A DNA stretch of 64,000 nucleotides from Amphiura filiformis (taxonomy: Eukaryota; Echinodermata; Ophiuroidea; Amphilepidida; Amphiuridae): assembly GCF_039555335.1 (NCBI RefSeq), contig NC_092646.1, positions 20,419,029 through 20,483,028 on the forward strand, written 5' to 3'. The translations under genes and the position numbers were made by a program. The notes beneath the pieces were generated by a model. The model did not search any database. It was not told the DNA's origin and was given only the letters and a program-made list of their open reading frames with translations. Of this stretch, positions 38,201 to 44,144 are shown one piece after another. The first letter of the stretch is position 1. Each line of letters begins with the position of its first letter.

Positions 38201-38406
38201 ATATAATCCGACATTTTATGTTTAAAAAAAAAATGTTTTCTGTATTTACTGGGAAATTGACTCGAGTATTATGTGAACTTGTTCTTATGCAGGTACGGTC
38301 GTTTTTACGGCTGAAATTAAACCGTGGGAAAGTGGACCATTCATCCGCCACACTACCCACTCAAGATACCAGTAATGGAAGTCAAGGAAGAGTCAGAGAT
38401 AATTAA
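12605..38406 (+). CDS. Adhesion G-protein-coupled receptor: EGF repeats, Ser/Thr stalk, GAIN-GPS, 7TM (5' incomplete)
   Basis: This is the coding span of a cell-surface receptor of the adhesion GPCR family (class B2). Exons: 12605-12727, 13175-13300, 17345-17467, 18125-18912, 18971-19060, 19270-19378, 20595-20708, 21817-22001, 22937-22989, 23662-23767, 24226-24338, 27904-28003, 28445-28595, 30347-30416, 31314-31380, 32645-32730, 35035-35164, 35748-35789, 38293-38406. All have AG/GT borders and the phases agree throughout, giving about 895 codons plus stop. The order is EGF-like domains, mucin-like stalk, GAIN, GPS, seven helices, tail. In the family, the GAIN domain cuts the protein at the GPS and the freed N-terminus of the membrane part acts as tethered agonist. 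EGF plus GAIN plus 7TM resembles the ADGRE/ADGRL groups, but the orthologue is not assigned. The first known exon starts in phase 1, so a signal-peptide exon must lie upstream; I did not find it. Confidence 0.95.
13175..13300 (+). CDS. Receptor exon: EGF-like domain 2
   Basis: The 126-base exon is phase 1-1, with acceptor tgtactag and donor gtaagt. It reads [35 protein letters not shown] and has all six cysteines. It has one more codon than EGF 1 (an extra Gly before the third Cys). Flanking intron sequence is alignable with that of the exons at 12605 and 17345, so the exons arose by tandem duplication. Confidence 0.95.
13690..13806 (+). pseudogene. EGF-like exon 3, probably decaying
   Basis: The acceptor (tctatacag) and phase-1 start are good, and the sequence reads [28 protein letters not shown], but the last part of the domain (DGxxC) is missing, so the sixth cysteine is absent. 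The only phase-1 donor nearby is the weak AAG-GTGGAA at 13807. Skipping this exon keeps the reading frame. It could be a rarely used five-cysteine exon or a dead exon. Its sister copy at 17841 is further degraded, which favours decay. Confidence 0.6.
15038..15432 (+). repeat. Repeat A, copy 2
   Basis: Direct copy of 10240-10655, offset by about 4.80 kb and followed by a Penelope fragment instead of a LINE. Scattered mismatches and small indels indicate it is not recent. Confidence 0.75.
15600..15960 (-). mobile_element. Penelope-like element fragment (GIY-YIG endonuclease)
   Basis: The minus-strand frame 15876-15694 reads [20 protein letters not shown] and then NKSAITDLF, the core of the GIY-YIG endonuclease of Penelope-like retroelements (Tyr-Ile-Gly motif plus the downstream Arg in ETRL). 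Flanking minus-strand sequence appears to be related but is full of stops. Limits are approximate. It occupies the same relative position between repeats A and B as the LINE fragment at 10656-11418. Confidence 0.75.
16230..16395 (+). repeat. Repeat B, copy 2
   Basis: Direct copy of 11471-11640, offset by about 4.76 kb. After it the two loci diverge: this one runs into a short segment with gccacgggggcg and a tRNA-like piece. Confidence 0.75.
16632..16705 (-). repeat. tRNA-like fragment (T-arm), possible tRNA-derived SINE or tRNA pseudogene
   Basis: On the minus strand there is a perfect five-pair T-arm, GTGGG-TTCGAAC-CCCAC, which also supplies a Pol III B-box, followed by a plausible acceptor 3' strand. 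The 5' half of the cloverleaf and a clear A-box are not convincing, so it is not a functional tRNA. Downstream on the plus strand (16764-16900) lie two tandem copies of an AT-rich segment around atgtgcaatataatat and then a (GAAAT)n tract, which may belong to the same dispersed element. Confidence 0.45.
17015..17071 (+). repeat. (GAAAT)n microsatellite
   Basis: About eleven head-to-tail GAAAT units with one AAAAT variant. It is preceded by atttgccacgaagttatt, reminiscent of retroposon 3' ends with pentamer tails. Confidence 0.9.
17345..17467 (+). CDS. Receptor exon: EGF-like domain (third complete one)
   Basis: The 123-base exon is phase 1-1, with acceptor gcaccag and donor gtaagt. It reads [37 protein letters not shown] and has six cysteines. 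Its 3' flanking intron is most like that after the exon at 13175. Its last base pairs in phase with the stalk exon at 18125 (Thr then Glu across the junction). Confidence 0.95.
17841..17915 (+). pseudogene. Dead EGF-like exon relic
   Basis: The sequence tttgaatgaatatactttga is clearly homologous to the start of the exon at 13690 and sits at the same distance (about 0.5 kb) after its neighbouring EGF exon. It has lost the AG acceptor, the first cysteine codon has become TAT, and further indels destroy the frame. It is a later stage of decay than the copy at 13690. Confidence 0.8.
18125..18912 (+). CDS. Receptor exon: Ser/Thr-rich mucin-like stalk
   Basis: The 788-base exon is phase 1-0, with acceptor attctttaaag and donor CAA-gtatgt. 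The roughly 260 residues are dominated by Ser, Thr, Asp, Glu and Pro, with runs such as SATTTTTTF, no transmembrane segment and almost no Cys until the end (GSCENN). Such segments are heavily O-glycosylated in the family and hold the EGF head away from the membrane. The closing [10 protein letters not shown] leads into the GAIN domain. Confidence 0.9.
18971..19060 (+). CDS. Receptor exon: start of GAIN domain
   Basis: The 90-base exon is phase 0-0, with acceptor actttatag and donor gtaagt. It encodes an amphipathic helical stretch, [20 protein letters not shown], as in the alpha-helical GAIN subdomain A. The stop-free reading only in the inherited phase supports it. Confidence 0.8.
19270..19378 (+). 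CDS. Receptor exon: GAIN domain, helical part
   Basis: The 109-base exon is phase 0-1, with acceptor gtttttctag and donor gtaagt. It reads [20 protein letters not shown] and then [13 protein letters not shown]. The N-N-I-S context contains a possible N-glycosylation sequon. Confidence 0.85.
20085..20410 (+). repeat. Dispersed GC-ended repeat, copy 1
   Basis: The 3' end ggggggatttatcccccacc...cggatctacgccta is matched in reverse complement at 53645-53700, and other parts (gcgcgaagcg, ttcttgaagtata, ggtgctgg-type segment) at 53820-53930. It therefore represents a dispersed element of about 0.3 kb, in inverse orientation at the two sites. It lies in an intron of the receptor. Confidence 0.65.
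20595..20708 (+). CDS. Receptor exon: GAIN domain, beta-strand part
   Basis: The 114-base exon is phase 1-1, with acceptor atgtcag and donor gtaact. It reads [20 protein letters not shown] and then [12 protein letters not shown]. The alternating hydrophobic strands fit GAIN subdomain B. Confidence 0.85.
20812..21378. repeat. Long palindromic foldback MITE, copy 1
   Basis: The two halves are reverse complements of each other almost throughout. The centre pairs ccatatcttcaatatgaaagg with tttcgtattgaagatatgg around a short loop of ttggtg type, and the outer ends pair gggacatcagagcac with gtgctctcatgtccc. The same element recurs at 42413-43277 and 56190-56850. It is non-coding and lies in the receptor intron between two GAIN exons. 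Confidence 0.85.
21378..21730 (+). repeat. Probable MITE related to the element at 41099
   Basis: It begins ttaaagccatattgt, as at 41099, and contains a segment (ggctcaaaattaaatgggg) parallel to one at about 41430. The right end is diverged. It directly abuts the foldback MITE. Confidence 0.4.
21817..22001 (+). CDS. Receptor exon: GAIN domain core
   Basis: The 185-base exon is phase 1-0, with acceptor tttaacag and donor gtaagt. It reads [32 protein letters not shown] and [18 protein letters not shown]. The [18 protein letters not shown] pattern matches the strand before the proteolysis site in adhesion receptors (VSLSF..P...NVT.xC). N-I-T is a glycosylation sequon. Confidence 0.92.
22200..22760 (+). 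repeat. Tandem pair of hairpin-containing units
   Basis: Two direct copies of a unit of about 0.33 kb, at roughly 22170-22480 and 22500-22760. Each carries an internal inverted repeat: catagtccagtatatnccgg at one end and its complement tatactggactatga at the other. A third partial hairpin arm lies at 22433-22473. It is non-coding and intronic. Confidence 0.75.
22937..22989 (+). CDS. Receptor exon: short exon before the GPS
   Basis: The 53-base exon is phase 0-2, with acceptor tttttcag and donor gtaatc. It reads [18 protein letters not shown] and contributes the first conserved GPS cysteine. Joined to the next exon it gives C-x-x-x...TWSDDGCW. Confidence 0.88.
23121..23604. repeat. Foldback MITE with TACAGCCT-type ends
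   Basis: Inverted arms of about 150 bases (23121-23275 and 23438-23604) pair gagagctaagactatgccct with agggcacagtcttagctctc and aagcgccctctttggcaatt with its complement. Outer tips tacagcct and aggctgta complete the terminal repeat. It lies between the last two exons before the GPS. Confidence 0.8.
23662..23767 (+). CDS. Receptor exon: GPS autoproteolysis motif
   Basis: The 106-base exon is phase 2-0, with acceptor atttgtag and donor gtaatg. It reads TWSDDGCW...[16 protein letters not shown]. This has the Trp, the Cys pairs and the terminal H-M-T site; cleavage in the family occurs between the residue after His and the Thr/Ser. Here Met replaces the usual Leu before Thr. The following TSFAVLM is the expected tethered-agonist peptide. 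Both the His and the Thr nucleophile are present, so self-cleavage is plausible. Confidence 0.96.
24226..24338 (+). CDS. Receptor exon: transmembrane helix 1
   Basis: The 113-base exon is phase 0-2, with acceptor ttcgtcag and donor gtaagt. After a polar lead it reads [20 protein letters not shown] and then IILYVVS, one hydrophobic helix. The I-G-x-x-x-S-x-x-x-L-x-x-T pattern is typical of adhesion-receptor TM1. Confidence 0.95.
25078..25586. repeat. Foldback segment, arms about 210 bases
   Basis: The left arm (25078-25290) and right arm (25375-25586) are near-perfect reverse complements. The ends pair ataccaggcac-type sequence with gtgcctggtgtatat, and the inner part pairs tttggaggcg with cgcctccaaa. 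The loop is about 85 bases. A matching peptide reading [14 protein letters not shown] arises in both arms only because they are copies. Confidence 0.85.
25617..25766 (+). repeat. GGACTC-type minisatellite, array 1
   Basis: Irregular head-to-tail units built from ggactcggactcgagtcc and cggctcggactcggacac. Several strands and frames are open because the unit length is close to a multiple of three; these frames are not evidence of genes. It lies at the edge of the foldback segment. Confidence 0.85.
26208..26262 (+). repeat. (GAT)n microsatellite
   Basis: A run of gatgat units with a few variant triplets. Intronic. Confidence 0.9.
26841..27052 (+). repeat. GGACTC-type minisatellite, array 2
   Basis: Built from the same units as the array at 25617, about 1.1 kb further on, with stretches such as gactcgagccggactcgag and cggacttggctcggactcgg. 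The same motif in two arrays separated by unrelated sequence suggests a dispersed repeat core rather than one slipped array. Confidence 0.85.
27904..28003 (+). CDS. Receptor exon: transmembrane helix 2
   Basis: The 100-base exon is phase 2-0, with acceptor cttttacag and donor gtatgt. It reads [20 protein letters not shown] and then VFVTGI. The H-x-N-L-x-x-S-L-L-L-A pattern is the TM2 signature of the family. Confidence 0.96.
28445..28595 (+). CDS. Receptor exon: transmembrane helix 3 and start of helix 4
   Basis: The 151-base exon is phase 0-1, with acceptor acatatag and donor gtaaga. It reads [20 protein letters not shown] and then [10 protein letters not shown], a classic class B2 TM3. The Cys should pair with that of extracellular loop 2 in the exon at 31314. 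[12 protein letters not shown] begins TM4. Confidence 0.97.
28938..29364 (-). repeat. CACGGTTG-ended MITE, minus-strand copy
   Basis: Reverse-complement relative of 29511-29916, ending caaacaaccgtg at 29364. It shares the conserved tagcgccctcaattt core and the aagcagaaaaagatgaat segment. The two copies lie end to end in opposite orientation, 146 bases apart. Confidence 0.8.
29511..29916 (+). repeat. CACGGTTG-ended MITE, plus-strand copy
   Basis: Terminal inverted repeats are cacggttgtttgatg and catcgaacaaccgtg; length is about 406 bases. There is no coding capacity. Further copies lie at about 33115-34300 (interrupted by another MITE) and 54876-55300, and a tip only near 14890-14925. Confidence 0.85.
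30347..30416 (+). CDS. Receptor exon: transmembrane helix 4
   Basis: The 70-base exon is phase 1-2, with acceptor ctttcag and donor gtatgt. It reads [20 protein letters not shown]. This completes TM4 begun at the end of the preceding coding exon (AWG-LPAVV), as in other class B2 receptors. Confidence 0.94.
30730..31048. repeat. CCCAGCAAACAC-type MITE, degraded copy
   Basis: It ends with cgttttgtgtttgctgg and contains the internal ttatataaaaggtatataaaggg and taacaaaatg-type segments of the family at 33347. The left end is diverged. Confidence 0.65.
31314..31380 (+). CDS. Receptor exon: extracellular loop 2 and helix 5 start
   Basis: The 67-base exon is phase 2-0, with acceptor tgaatag and donor gtaagt. 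It reads [20 protein letters not shown]. The CWL motif supplies the loop-2 cysteine, and the following G-x-I-x-A-F-x-x-P is the conserved TM5 entry. Confidence 0.96.
32645..32730 (+). CDS. Receptor exon: helix 5 end and intracellular loop 3
   Basis: The 86-base exon is phase 0-2, with acceptor tttacatag and donor gtaagt. It reads [20 protein letters not shown] and then DKSEAARLK. The I-N-x-x-F-L-V-x-T segment is standard. The basic loop leads to helix 6. Confidence 0.95.
33347..34037. repeat. CCCAGCAAACAC-type MITE, full copy nested in another MITE
   Basis: The ends cccagcaaacacaaaacg and aacgtttttgtgtttgctggg form terminal inverted repeats; the inside is built of repeated aacgtttt, ataacctttatataacccg and acatttaaatg blocks. 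It splits a CACGGTTG-type MITE between its tatataataaa and agataccat segments. The uninterrupted relative at 29200 shows these two segments joined, so the insertion order is clear. Confidence 0.88.
34333..34516. repeat. 184-bp MITE
   Basis: Terminal inverted repeats of about 30 bases: taatttggttcacctcaagt at the left and acttgagatgaaccaaatta at the right, followed inward by gtgacgt/acgtcac. Intronic and non-coding. Confidence 0.85.
34698..34951. repeat. 254-bp MITE
   Basis: The left end tttgatcagctcgtaat, then ggcggga, is mirrored at the right by tcccgcc and attacgagctgatcaaa. It lies 80 bases upstream of the exon encoding helices 6 and 7. Confidence 0.85.
35035..35164 (+). CDS. Receptor exon: transmembrane helices 6 and 7
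   Basis: The 130-base exon is phase 2-0, with acceptor taatatag and donor gtaacg. It reads [19 protein letters not shown] and then [16 protein letters not shown]-x-P-L-L-G-x-T-W-x-F-G is the invariant TM6 block of adhesion receptors and F-x-x-x-N-x-L-Q is the TM7 block. This exon alone identifies the family. Confidence 0.97.
35748..35789 (+). CDS. Receptor exon: end of helix 7
   Basis: The 42-base exon is phase 0-0, with acceptor ttcttcag and donor gtaagt. It reads [14 protein letters not shown], matching the G-x-x-I-F-x-x-x-C-x-L family ending of TM7. Small in-frame exons at this place are usual in the family. Confidence 0.95.
36792..36966. repeat. Near-perfect palindrome (hairpin element)
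   Basis: Arms of about 80 bases: caagttcacaattaaaa on the left and ttttaattgtgaacttg on the right, with gggaaaatatgacacaac paired to gttgtgtcatattttccc, and a short central loop. It lies in the last intron of the receptor. It may be a very recent MITE, given the low divergence of its arms. Confidence 0.85.
37982..38253. repeat. CCCAGCAAAC-type MITE, short copy
   Basis: It starts cccagcaaacaacaaatg and ends atttactggg, with the internal ataatccgacatttta segment of the family. It ends only 39 bases before the terminal coding exon, so it contributes the region where the branch point and pyrimidine tract of the last intron must lie. Confidence 0.75.
38293..38406 (+). CDS. Receptor terminal exon: C-terminal tail and stop
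   Basis: The 114-base exon starts in phase 0 after acceptor gttcttatgcag and ends at TAA (38404-38406). It reads [13 protein letters not shown] and then a polar Ser/Thr/Gln-rich tail ending RVRDN. The first part is the amphipathic helix 8 region. The cytoplasmic tail is only 37 residues, short for the family, and shows no PDZ-binding ending. Confidence 0.9.
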   Translation, partial: VRSFLRLKLNRGKVDHSSATLPTQDTSNGSQGRVRDN

Positions 38407-39940
38407 AGTTAATTAAGCTAAGTAGGTGTACTAGAAGATTTTGTCTTAAACAAAAAAATGCCGATAGGCTCACATTTGGGAATAGAATAATGCTGTGTTT
38501 GTCAAGTAATGCTTTTTTTATATCATGGGCGTACCGGGGCCACCAACCCAGAGGAGGCAACATTTTCCCGATGATCCGAGACTAAAATGACTTTACCAGG
38601 ACAAATGCGCACGAAGCGCGAGAAAAGTTAAAATTAAACAATTTTAACTCTAGATTTTGATCGTTTCCATAAAAGGAAACATTCAAATGTGATGAGTTGC
38701 CAAGTATGATGAAACCACTAGCATAGTGGTGAAACGTCACTGAAAAGTGAGTACAACAATAGGCATTGTTAGAAACGAACAAAATCCACAGTTGAAATCA
38801 ACATTCCTAATGACCTTGTTCAAATATTAGGCAATTTTGTTCTAAGACCGGACCAAAGGAAGATGCATATTGCAACTTTTGTCAATTTTTCCTGGTAATT
38901 ACAGGTGTCACCTTGCAACTTTTAAAAATGTGTCGTTATGAAATGTGTCTATAGTTTTGCACTGCAATTTGTTGTAATCTAACGCTCACAATGTCTGTCA
39001 GCATCAATAAAAAAAGGGTGCAAAATAGTTAGGCCCCGTTAGTGGGTCATTCCTTTACGTTCCAGTTTGAGAACGTTTTGGCATTCATGTGTTTTCTTGT
39101 TCATTGCACACTTTGTGTCATGTCGGGAAATTGTTTTCATTGTTTGTATAAAATTATAAAATATAGCGTTCTTCTTGTCTGCTTCTCTGGTAATTGCAGT
39201 ATTCTAGAAAATAGACGTACACCCCTATAAAAGAGGTCGGATAAGTGTCCACACACAAAAAAAAAATATCTTGCTTTAAATGGTTCACAATCGAACATCC
39301 TATTAAAACTTGATTCAAACGTGTTTTGGGTTTTTTTGATTCCATGCATTTTTATTGCGTTGCAAAGTAGCAAAACTTTCTATATGGCCCAATTCGTGCC
39401 TGGAAAAGTCTACCCCCTCTTACAACCTATCAACAGGTCTGATTTCTATAATGAGGTGTCACCGGGTTTGCAAGAGATAATAATACCAAATCTAAACACC
39501 ATGAAACTTACCACATCACGACCAAGCTCACATTGGGCGCCCATTCCTTTTTTAAAGGAATTTTTATTAAGTCACCTACAGGAAACAAATTTGGCTATAA
39601 CTACGAAGAAAATATATGCAAGATGCCTTATCACTAAAGTAAATAAATTACACAGCCATTTGCTCTTGCTAGCTTTTGTCAGGGTCAGGGATATTTGTCT
39701 CATAGTCCTGCTTTTATGAACATGGGTTATGGGTTATTACAAGAGTCAATAAACATTCAATTAACTATAGATAATGGACTTAGTTTTGTGCAATGTAGTT
39801 ATATTGAACTTTTTCTGAAGCAAATCGCCTGCTGCATAGTTTTCTATACAGATGATATGTTTACTTTGTGATTAGGCCTGACCATGACCTGCTAGTTTTG
39901 ATTAACCAATCAGTTATGTGTATTGTCAGCATGCGATGGC
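38407..39940. other. 3' flank of receptor gene, no further gene
   Basis: Non-coding. A 3' untranslated region must start here; no single strong polyadenylation signal stands out close to the stop. One segment (about 39520-39575) shares the motif cccattccttttttaaagga with 42165-42195, a dispersed repeat. Confidence 0.5.
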
Positions 39941-39959
39941 TATATTTATTAACATTCAG

Positions 39960-41041
39960 TTGTTGACATGTATGCCGATGATACATTGATTTATGTTTGT
40001 AGTAAAGATGTTAAGGAAATAGAGAATAACATAAATGAAGATCTTAATACACTCTGTAAATGGTTTGATAATATTCTTATGAAAGCAAATGTGAAGAAAA
40101 CAAAAGTTATGTTAGTTGGTACACCTGTTAAAACTAGTAAAATTTATCATGTTAAAGTGTATATGAATAATGTTCAGATTGAAAATGTCACATGTTTTAA
40201 ATATCTTGGTGTTCAAATTGATGTTAACTTGAAATGGAAAGAGCAGATCAACAATATTTGTCGTAAAGTGTGTACAAGTCTTGCAGTCATGAGAAGAGTT
40301 AAGCCGTTTGTCCCAAGAAGTTCACTGATTACTATATACAACACTATGGTTAAATAAGCTTCAAAAACTCCAAAACACGGCAATGCGAATTATACTAAGT
40401 GTACCATACAGAACTCATATAAACGACATGTTACGTACTTTACGCTTCATGAATATAAGAGACCGTATTTTCTTAACTGGATGTATGATGTTTAAAGTTA
40501 AAAATGAAATTGCACCCTCCTACCTCAATGATCTGTTTCGTCCAGTTAATATCATTCATTCTGTTAACACTAGAGGTAGTGTAAATGGCGATCTATATGT
40601 TCCAAAGTGCAATACAAATTATGGTAAAAGCTCTTTCCAATACAAAGGTAGCGTATTATGGAATGTTATTTCGAAAGATATTCGTCAAGTCAACTCACTA
40701 ATGCAATTCAAAAAAAAATTCAAAGAAGACCTGAAATTGTAGCACAACTAATTCTGCAGCTCATACATGTCAAATGTTTTTAAATACTTCGTGTAGCTCT
40801 TTCAATTATTTTTAATTACAAAAACTTGGTTTTCATGCTGTATAGTATTTATATAAGGTATTTTAATGCTGTGTAATATTTATGTAAGCTCAATTCTTTA
40901 TGTTTTTAATAATGTATGATCTACGTGTATTTAATACTTTTATATGTTTGTCTCAGGGCCCTACTGAAAATCAACATTGTAATATTTGTTGAGTAGGTTA
41001 CCCTGATTAAATATGGTTAATAAATAAATAATAAATAAATT
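39960..41041 (+). mobile_element. LINE fragment: RT C-terminal half with TAAA-type tail
   Basis: The frame from 39968 begins at the catalytic MYADDTLIYV box and runs through VTCFKYLGVQID and FVPRSSLITIYNTM. After a frame break near 40357-40383 it continues as MRIILSVPYRTH, IAPSYLNDLF and NYGKSSFQYKGSVLWN, ending at 40742. This is the end of a Jockey/CR1-group type RT. It ends in an AT-rich 3' region with an (AAATA/TAAA)n tail at 41018-41041. It is 5'-truncated exactly at the YADD box. Confidence 0.85.
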
Positions 41042-41098
41042 GCAAACATGTTTATAAAAAAGGCTAAAAAATTCCTACACTGAAGAAACTCTTTGCCG

Positions 41099-41522
41099 GG
41101 TTTAAAGCCATATTGTGTGATTTGCTTCACAGCGACGCCCTCAATTTTACTTGGATTTCTACTTTTTGCATAATTATAAAAATACCACGTAAAAGACTAA
41201 GCCTGAAGTGCTTTAATAACAGTAAAATTTAACTTTTTATATTAAAACCGGGTCGACCAGGTTTTATTCAGAGTTCATCGATCGACTGCTTGCTAACATC
41301 TCCCTTGGATGTCAGCTTATGTGTGCACACATCGAGCGCGATGCTTCGTGCAGTTACATGTAATACGATCGGCGAGCGTAGTACACGCATTGTAGGCACT
41401 TCGTTTCTTCGTTATACCTCATTTGTTTGGCTCGGAATTAAAAGGGGATAATGTGATCAGTGGAAACAAACATTTAAATAAGAATCTATTCTTTATGCAA
41501 ATCACACATTATTGCTTTAAGT
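41099..41522. repeat. MITE with ATTGTGTGATTTG ends
   Basis: The left end tttaaagccatattgtgtga, then tttgc, is mirrored at the right by gcaaatcacacattattgct, then ttaa. Length is about 424 bases. Its 3' end and flank are repeated at 42087 (see next entry). Confidence 0.8.
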
Positions 41523-42084
41523 AGAGAAACTAGCTACATGTAGCGCTATAGAAAAGGAGAACCTCGAACTGGCAATAGACATGAAAGGAAGAATTACGTA
41601 ACTTTACACAGTTCCATATCGCATATGGCGGAACCTCGCATATCATAGGCGGAACCGTGCAATGGGCGAATAGCATGACAACTTGTTTTACTATTTCATA
41701 CTATACAGATAGGTCCTATGGGCTATAAGGAAAGTGCCATCAAATAATATATGATAGTAATATCCAGGAGCGGCAGCAGTCGAAAATGCCGGCTACTCTG
41801 TTCACAATACTACCGGCTACTTTGTCACAGATATAATACAAATATAGCTGTGCTATTTACAGATTGAAATTAAAATAAAACATTCCAGATAGAAATAGTT
41901 ATAGAAAAACATGCAAAACAAATCACTACTAAATTGTATAAAACCACGCATTTTGTTGTTGTTCTCATAGCTATTTGTGTGTTTTTGCTTGCACAAAACT
42001 AGAAAATATACCACGTTTGGTGCTAAGAAATTTGTTGAAACGTTTGTTGAATCTACCATTTTAAAGGCATATTCAGCAATTTAC

Positions 42085-42125
42085 TCACACATTATTGCTT
42101 TAAGTAGAGAAACTAGCTACATGTA
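42085..42125 (+). repeat. Exact duplicate of MITE end plus flank
   Basis: The stretch beginning cacacattattgctttaag and continuing through agagaaactagctacatgta is identical to 41507-41546, including about 25 bases outside the MITE terminal repeat. This points to a local duplication or a nested second insertion rather than a separate transposition. Confidence 0.8.
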
Positions 42126-42412
42126 TTAGCATGGGGCTTCAGCACATGACATCGAAGCTCCCATTGGGCACCCATTCCTTTTTTAAAGGAATTCTTATTC
42201 TAGATCAATTTTGGTACATTGATGGGTTATTTTTTCTAAATTTCTAAATTGTGTCTAAATTAATTAGACTTTTGGTGGTTCTTGAAAAAATTGGTAACTA
42301 TAGTAATGAGTAAATTTTCAGATTCACAGCAGTTACACCCCTACCCCTTAATACTGCTGTTTTCCTAGTTTTTAGCCAATTTTTTCATTTTAATGACTTA
42401 TCCTTCACCTTA

Positions 42413-43277
42413 AGGGAACTGGAATGAGCGTTTTGAGCGTTTCGACAGCATTTATTGTGGGACATGAGAGCACATCAGACCTATCGAATTGCATTTTGAA
42501 TACGAAGAATGTCTTTCTGATATCAAATAATGTTCATTTTATGAAATTCACGATATAATACAAATTTTATGACAAATTATTAAAATTTGATATTTTTCTC
42601 ATTTTGGAGATATAACAGTCCTCGAAGTAAATTTTATAAATTTAATGATATAGTCTTAAAGGCATATATTGGAATGTCATCTTTCCCTGGGTAAGATCTG
42701 ACACCGGGCCAGCCCATGGCCAGAGGGTAACATGAGTAAGTTTGTTTTACCTTGAAGGCAAGGATAGTCTTGCTAATATGGGCTAACTTTCCCCTAGGCC
42801 ATCCAATATGCCATGAATTAATAGGACTACAACTGGTATCTACTGGTCACATTATACTCATATTTCCACATCTGTTAATTTTATATGGGCCTTTAAAGTG
42901 TATGTAGCTGGGAGGAAAAGCCGACGATCAATTGAAATTTTGACCTTTCATATTGAAGATATGGTTTTTTTCCCCAAAAGACCTAATTTTTTTGGTGTTT
43001 TGGGAAGAAAATCCATATCTTCAATACGAAAGGTCAAAATTTTCAATTGATCGTCGGCTTTTCATCCCACCTACATACACTTTAGGTAGAAATCATCAGA
43101 TTTATAAAGTTTACTTCGAGTACTGTTATAATCAAAAATATCAATTTTTAATGATTTGCCATAAAATGTGTATTACATTGCGAATTTCAAAAAATAAAAA
43201 TTTCGACATTCGATATGTCTGATGTGCTCTAATATCCCACAATAAATACTGTCCAAACGTTCATACCCCTTCCCTTA
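42413..43277. repeat. Long palindromic foldback MITE, copy 2, with internal insertion
   Basis: Same element as 20812-21378, but interrupted between about 42658 and 42896 by roughly 240 bases beginning ggcatatattggaatg and ending gggcctttaa. The interrupted site reads cttaaa...tttaaagtg, while the other copies read continuously cttaaagtgtatgtag, so a TTAA/TTAAA-type target duplication is likely. Confidence 0.85.
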
Positions 43278-43377
43278 AGCCAATTTATACACAATTTACA
43301 CCTTTAACTTACATGCTTATAATATAAGGTGTTCAAACCTAGAATGACTGATAACCAGCTTTTGAGGTTCCAAGCAA

Positions 43378-43381
43378 AAAA

Positions 43382-43436
<55 letters not shown>

Positions 43437-43438
43437 AA
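43378..43438 (+). repeat. (AAAT)n microsatellite
   Basis: About fourteen uninterrupted aaat units ending aaataaaaagg. It may be a retroposon tail, but no parent element is visible upstream. Confidence 0.9.
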
Positions 43439-44144
43439 AGGAAATTGTTGAACATGGATTTGTTAGAAAGAGAAAAATGTGCTAAATAAAATTGCTGTTT
43501 GTTGTACTATTTATTTCATTCTGAACTGTCAGTTCTTTCTGAGATATCATGTATGTTTATACGCCCGTTTATACGCACGTTTATACGTGTACTGGCTGTA
43601 TATAGTCCACCAACGATTTTGGATACAGTATTCGGCCCTCTTATGGTCAAATGTTTCTGACTAAAATCTGGTAAATAAATAATAATTCTGGAAGGCCTAC
43701 ACATGTTTTTAACGTCGATCTATATAATAATGTTAATTCGACCTCATTTGATTTTAGAACAAGCCTAAAATGCCCCTCAAAATTAATTATTACAAGAAAC
43801 CAAATTGTTTCTGTAGATTACTGACCACTACATACTCGTACATATATCATGACCTTATTTTCAAAAAAACTTGGCGAAAATTAGTCGCGTTTATGAACCG
43901 TCGTAATGCCGTAAAAATGTCAATTTCGACGTGGAGCGTTCGTATGCAAGGTACGTTTGTCTGAGAAAGGCACATCGCAATGTCGTTTTTGGCCCACACA
44001 CATGTGTGGGGCTTTGGTTATCATCCAAATGATTTTTTTTGTTTGGTTGTTTCTTTCTTTCTTTCTTTGGCTGTCCGGGCGGAAGCAAATTCTTTAATCC
44101 ACTGTGCAGCTCCAACGCAATAACTGATCAACTTTAAACTTACT

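Noticed and set aside
39321..39719. 132-codon plus-strand frame
   Set aside because: No recognisable domain, contains a dispersed-repeat piece, no splice or promoter support.
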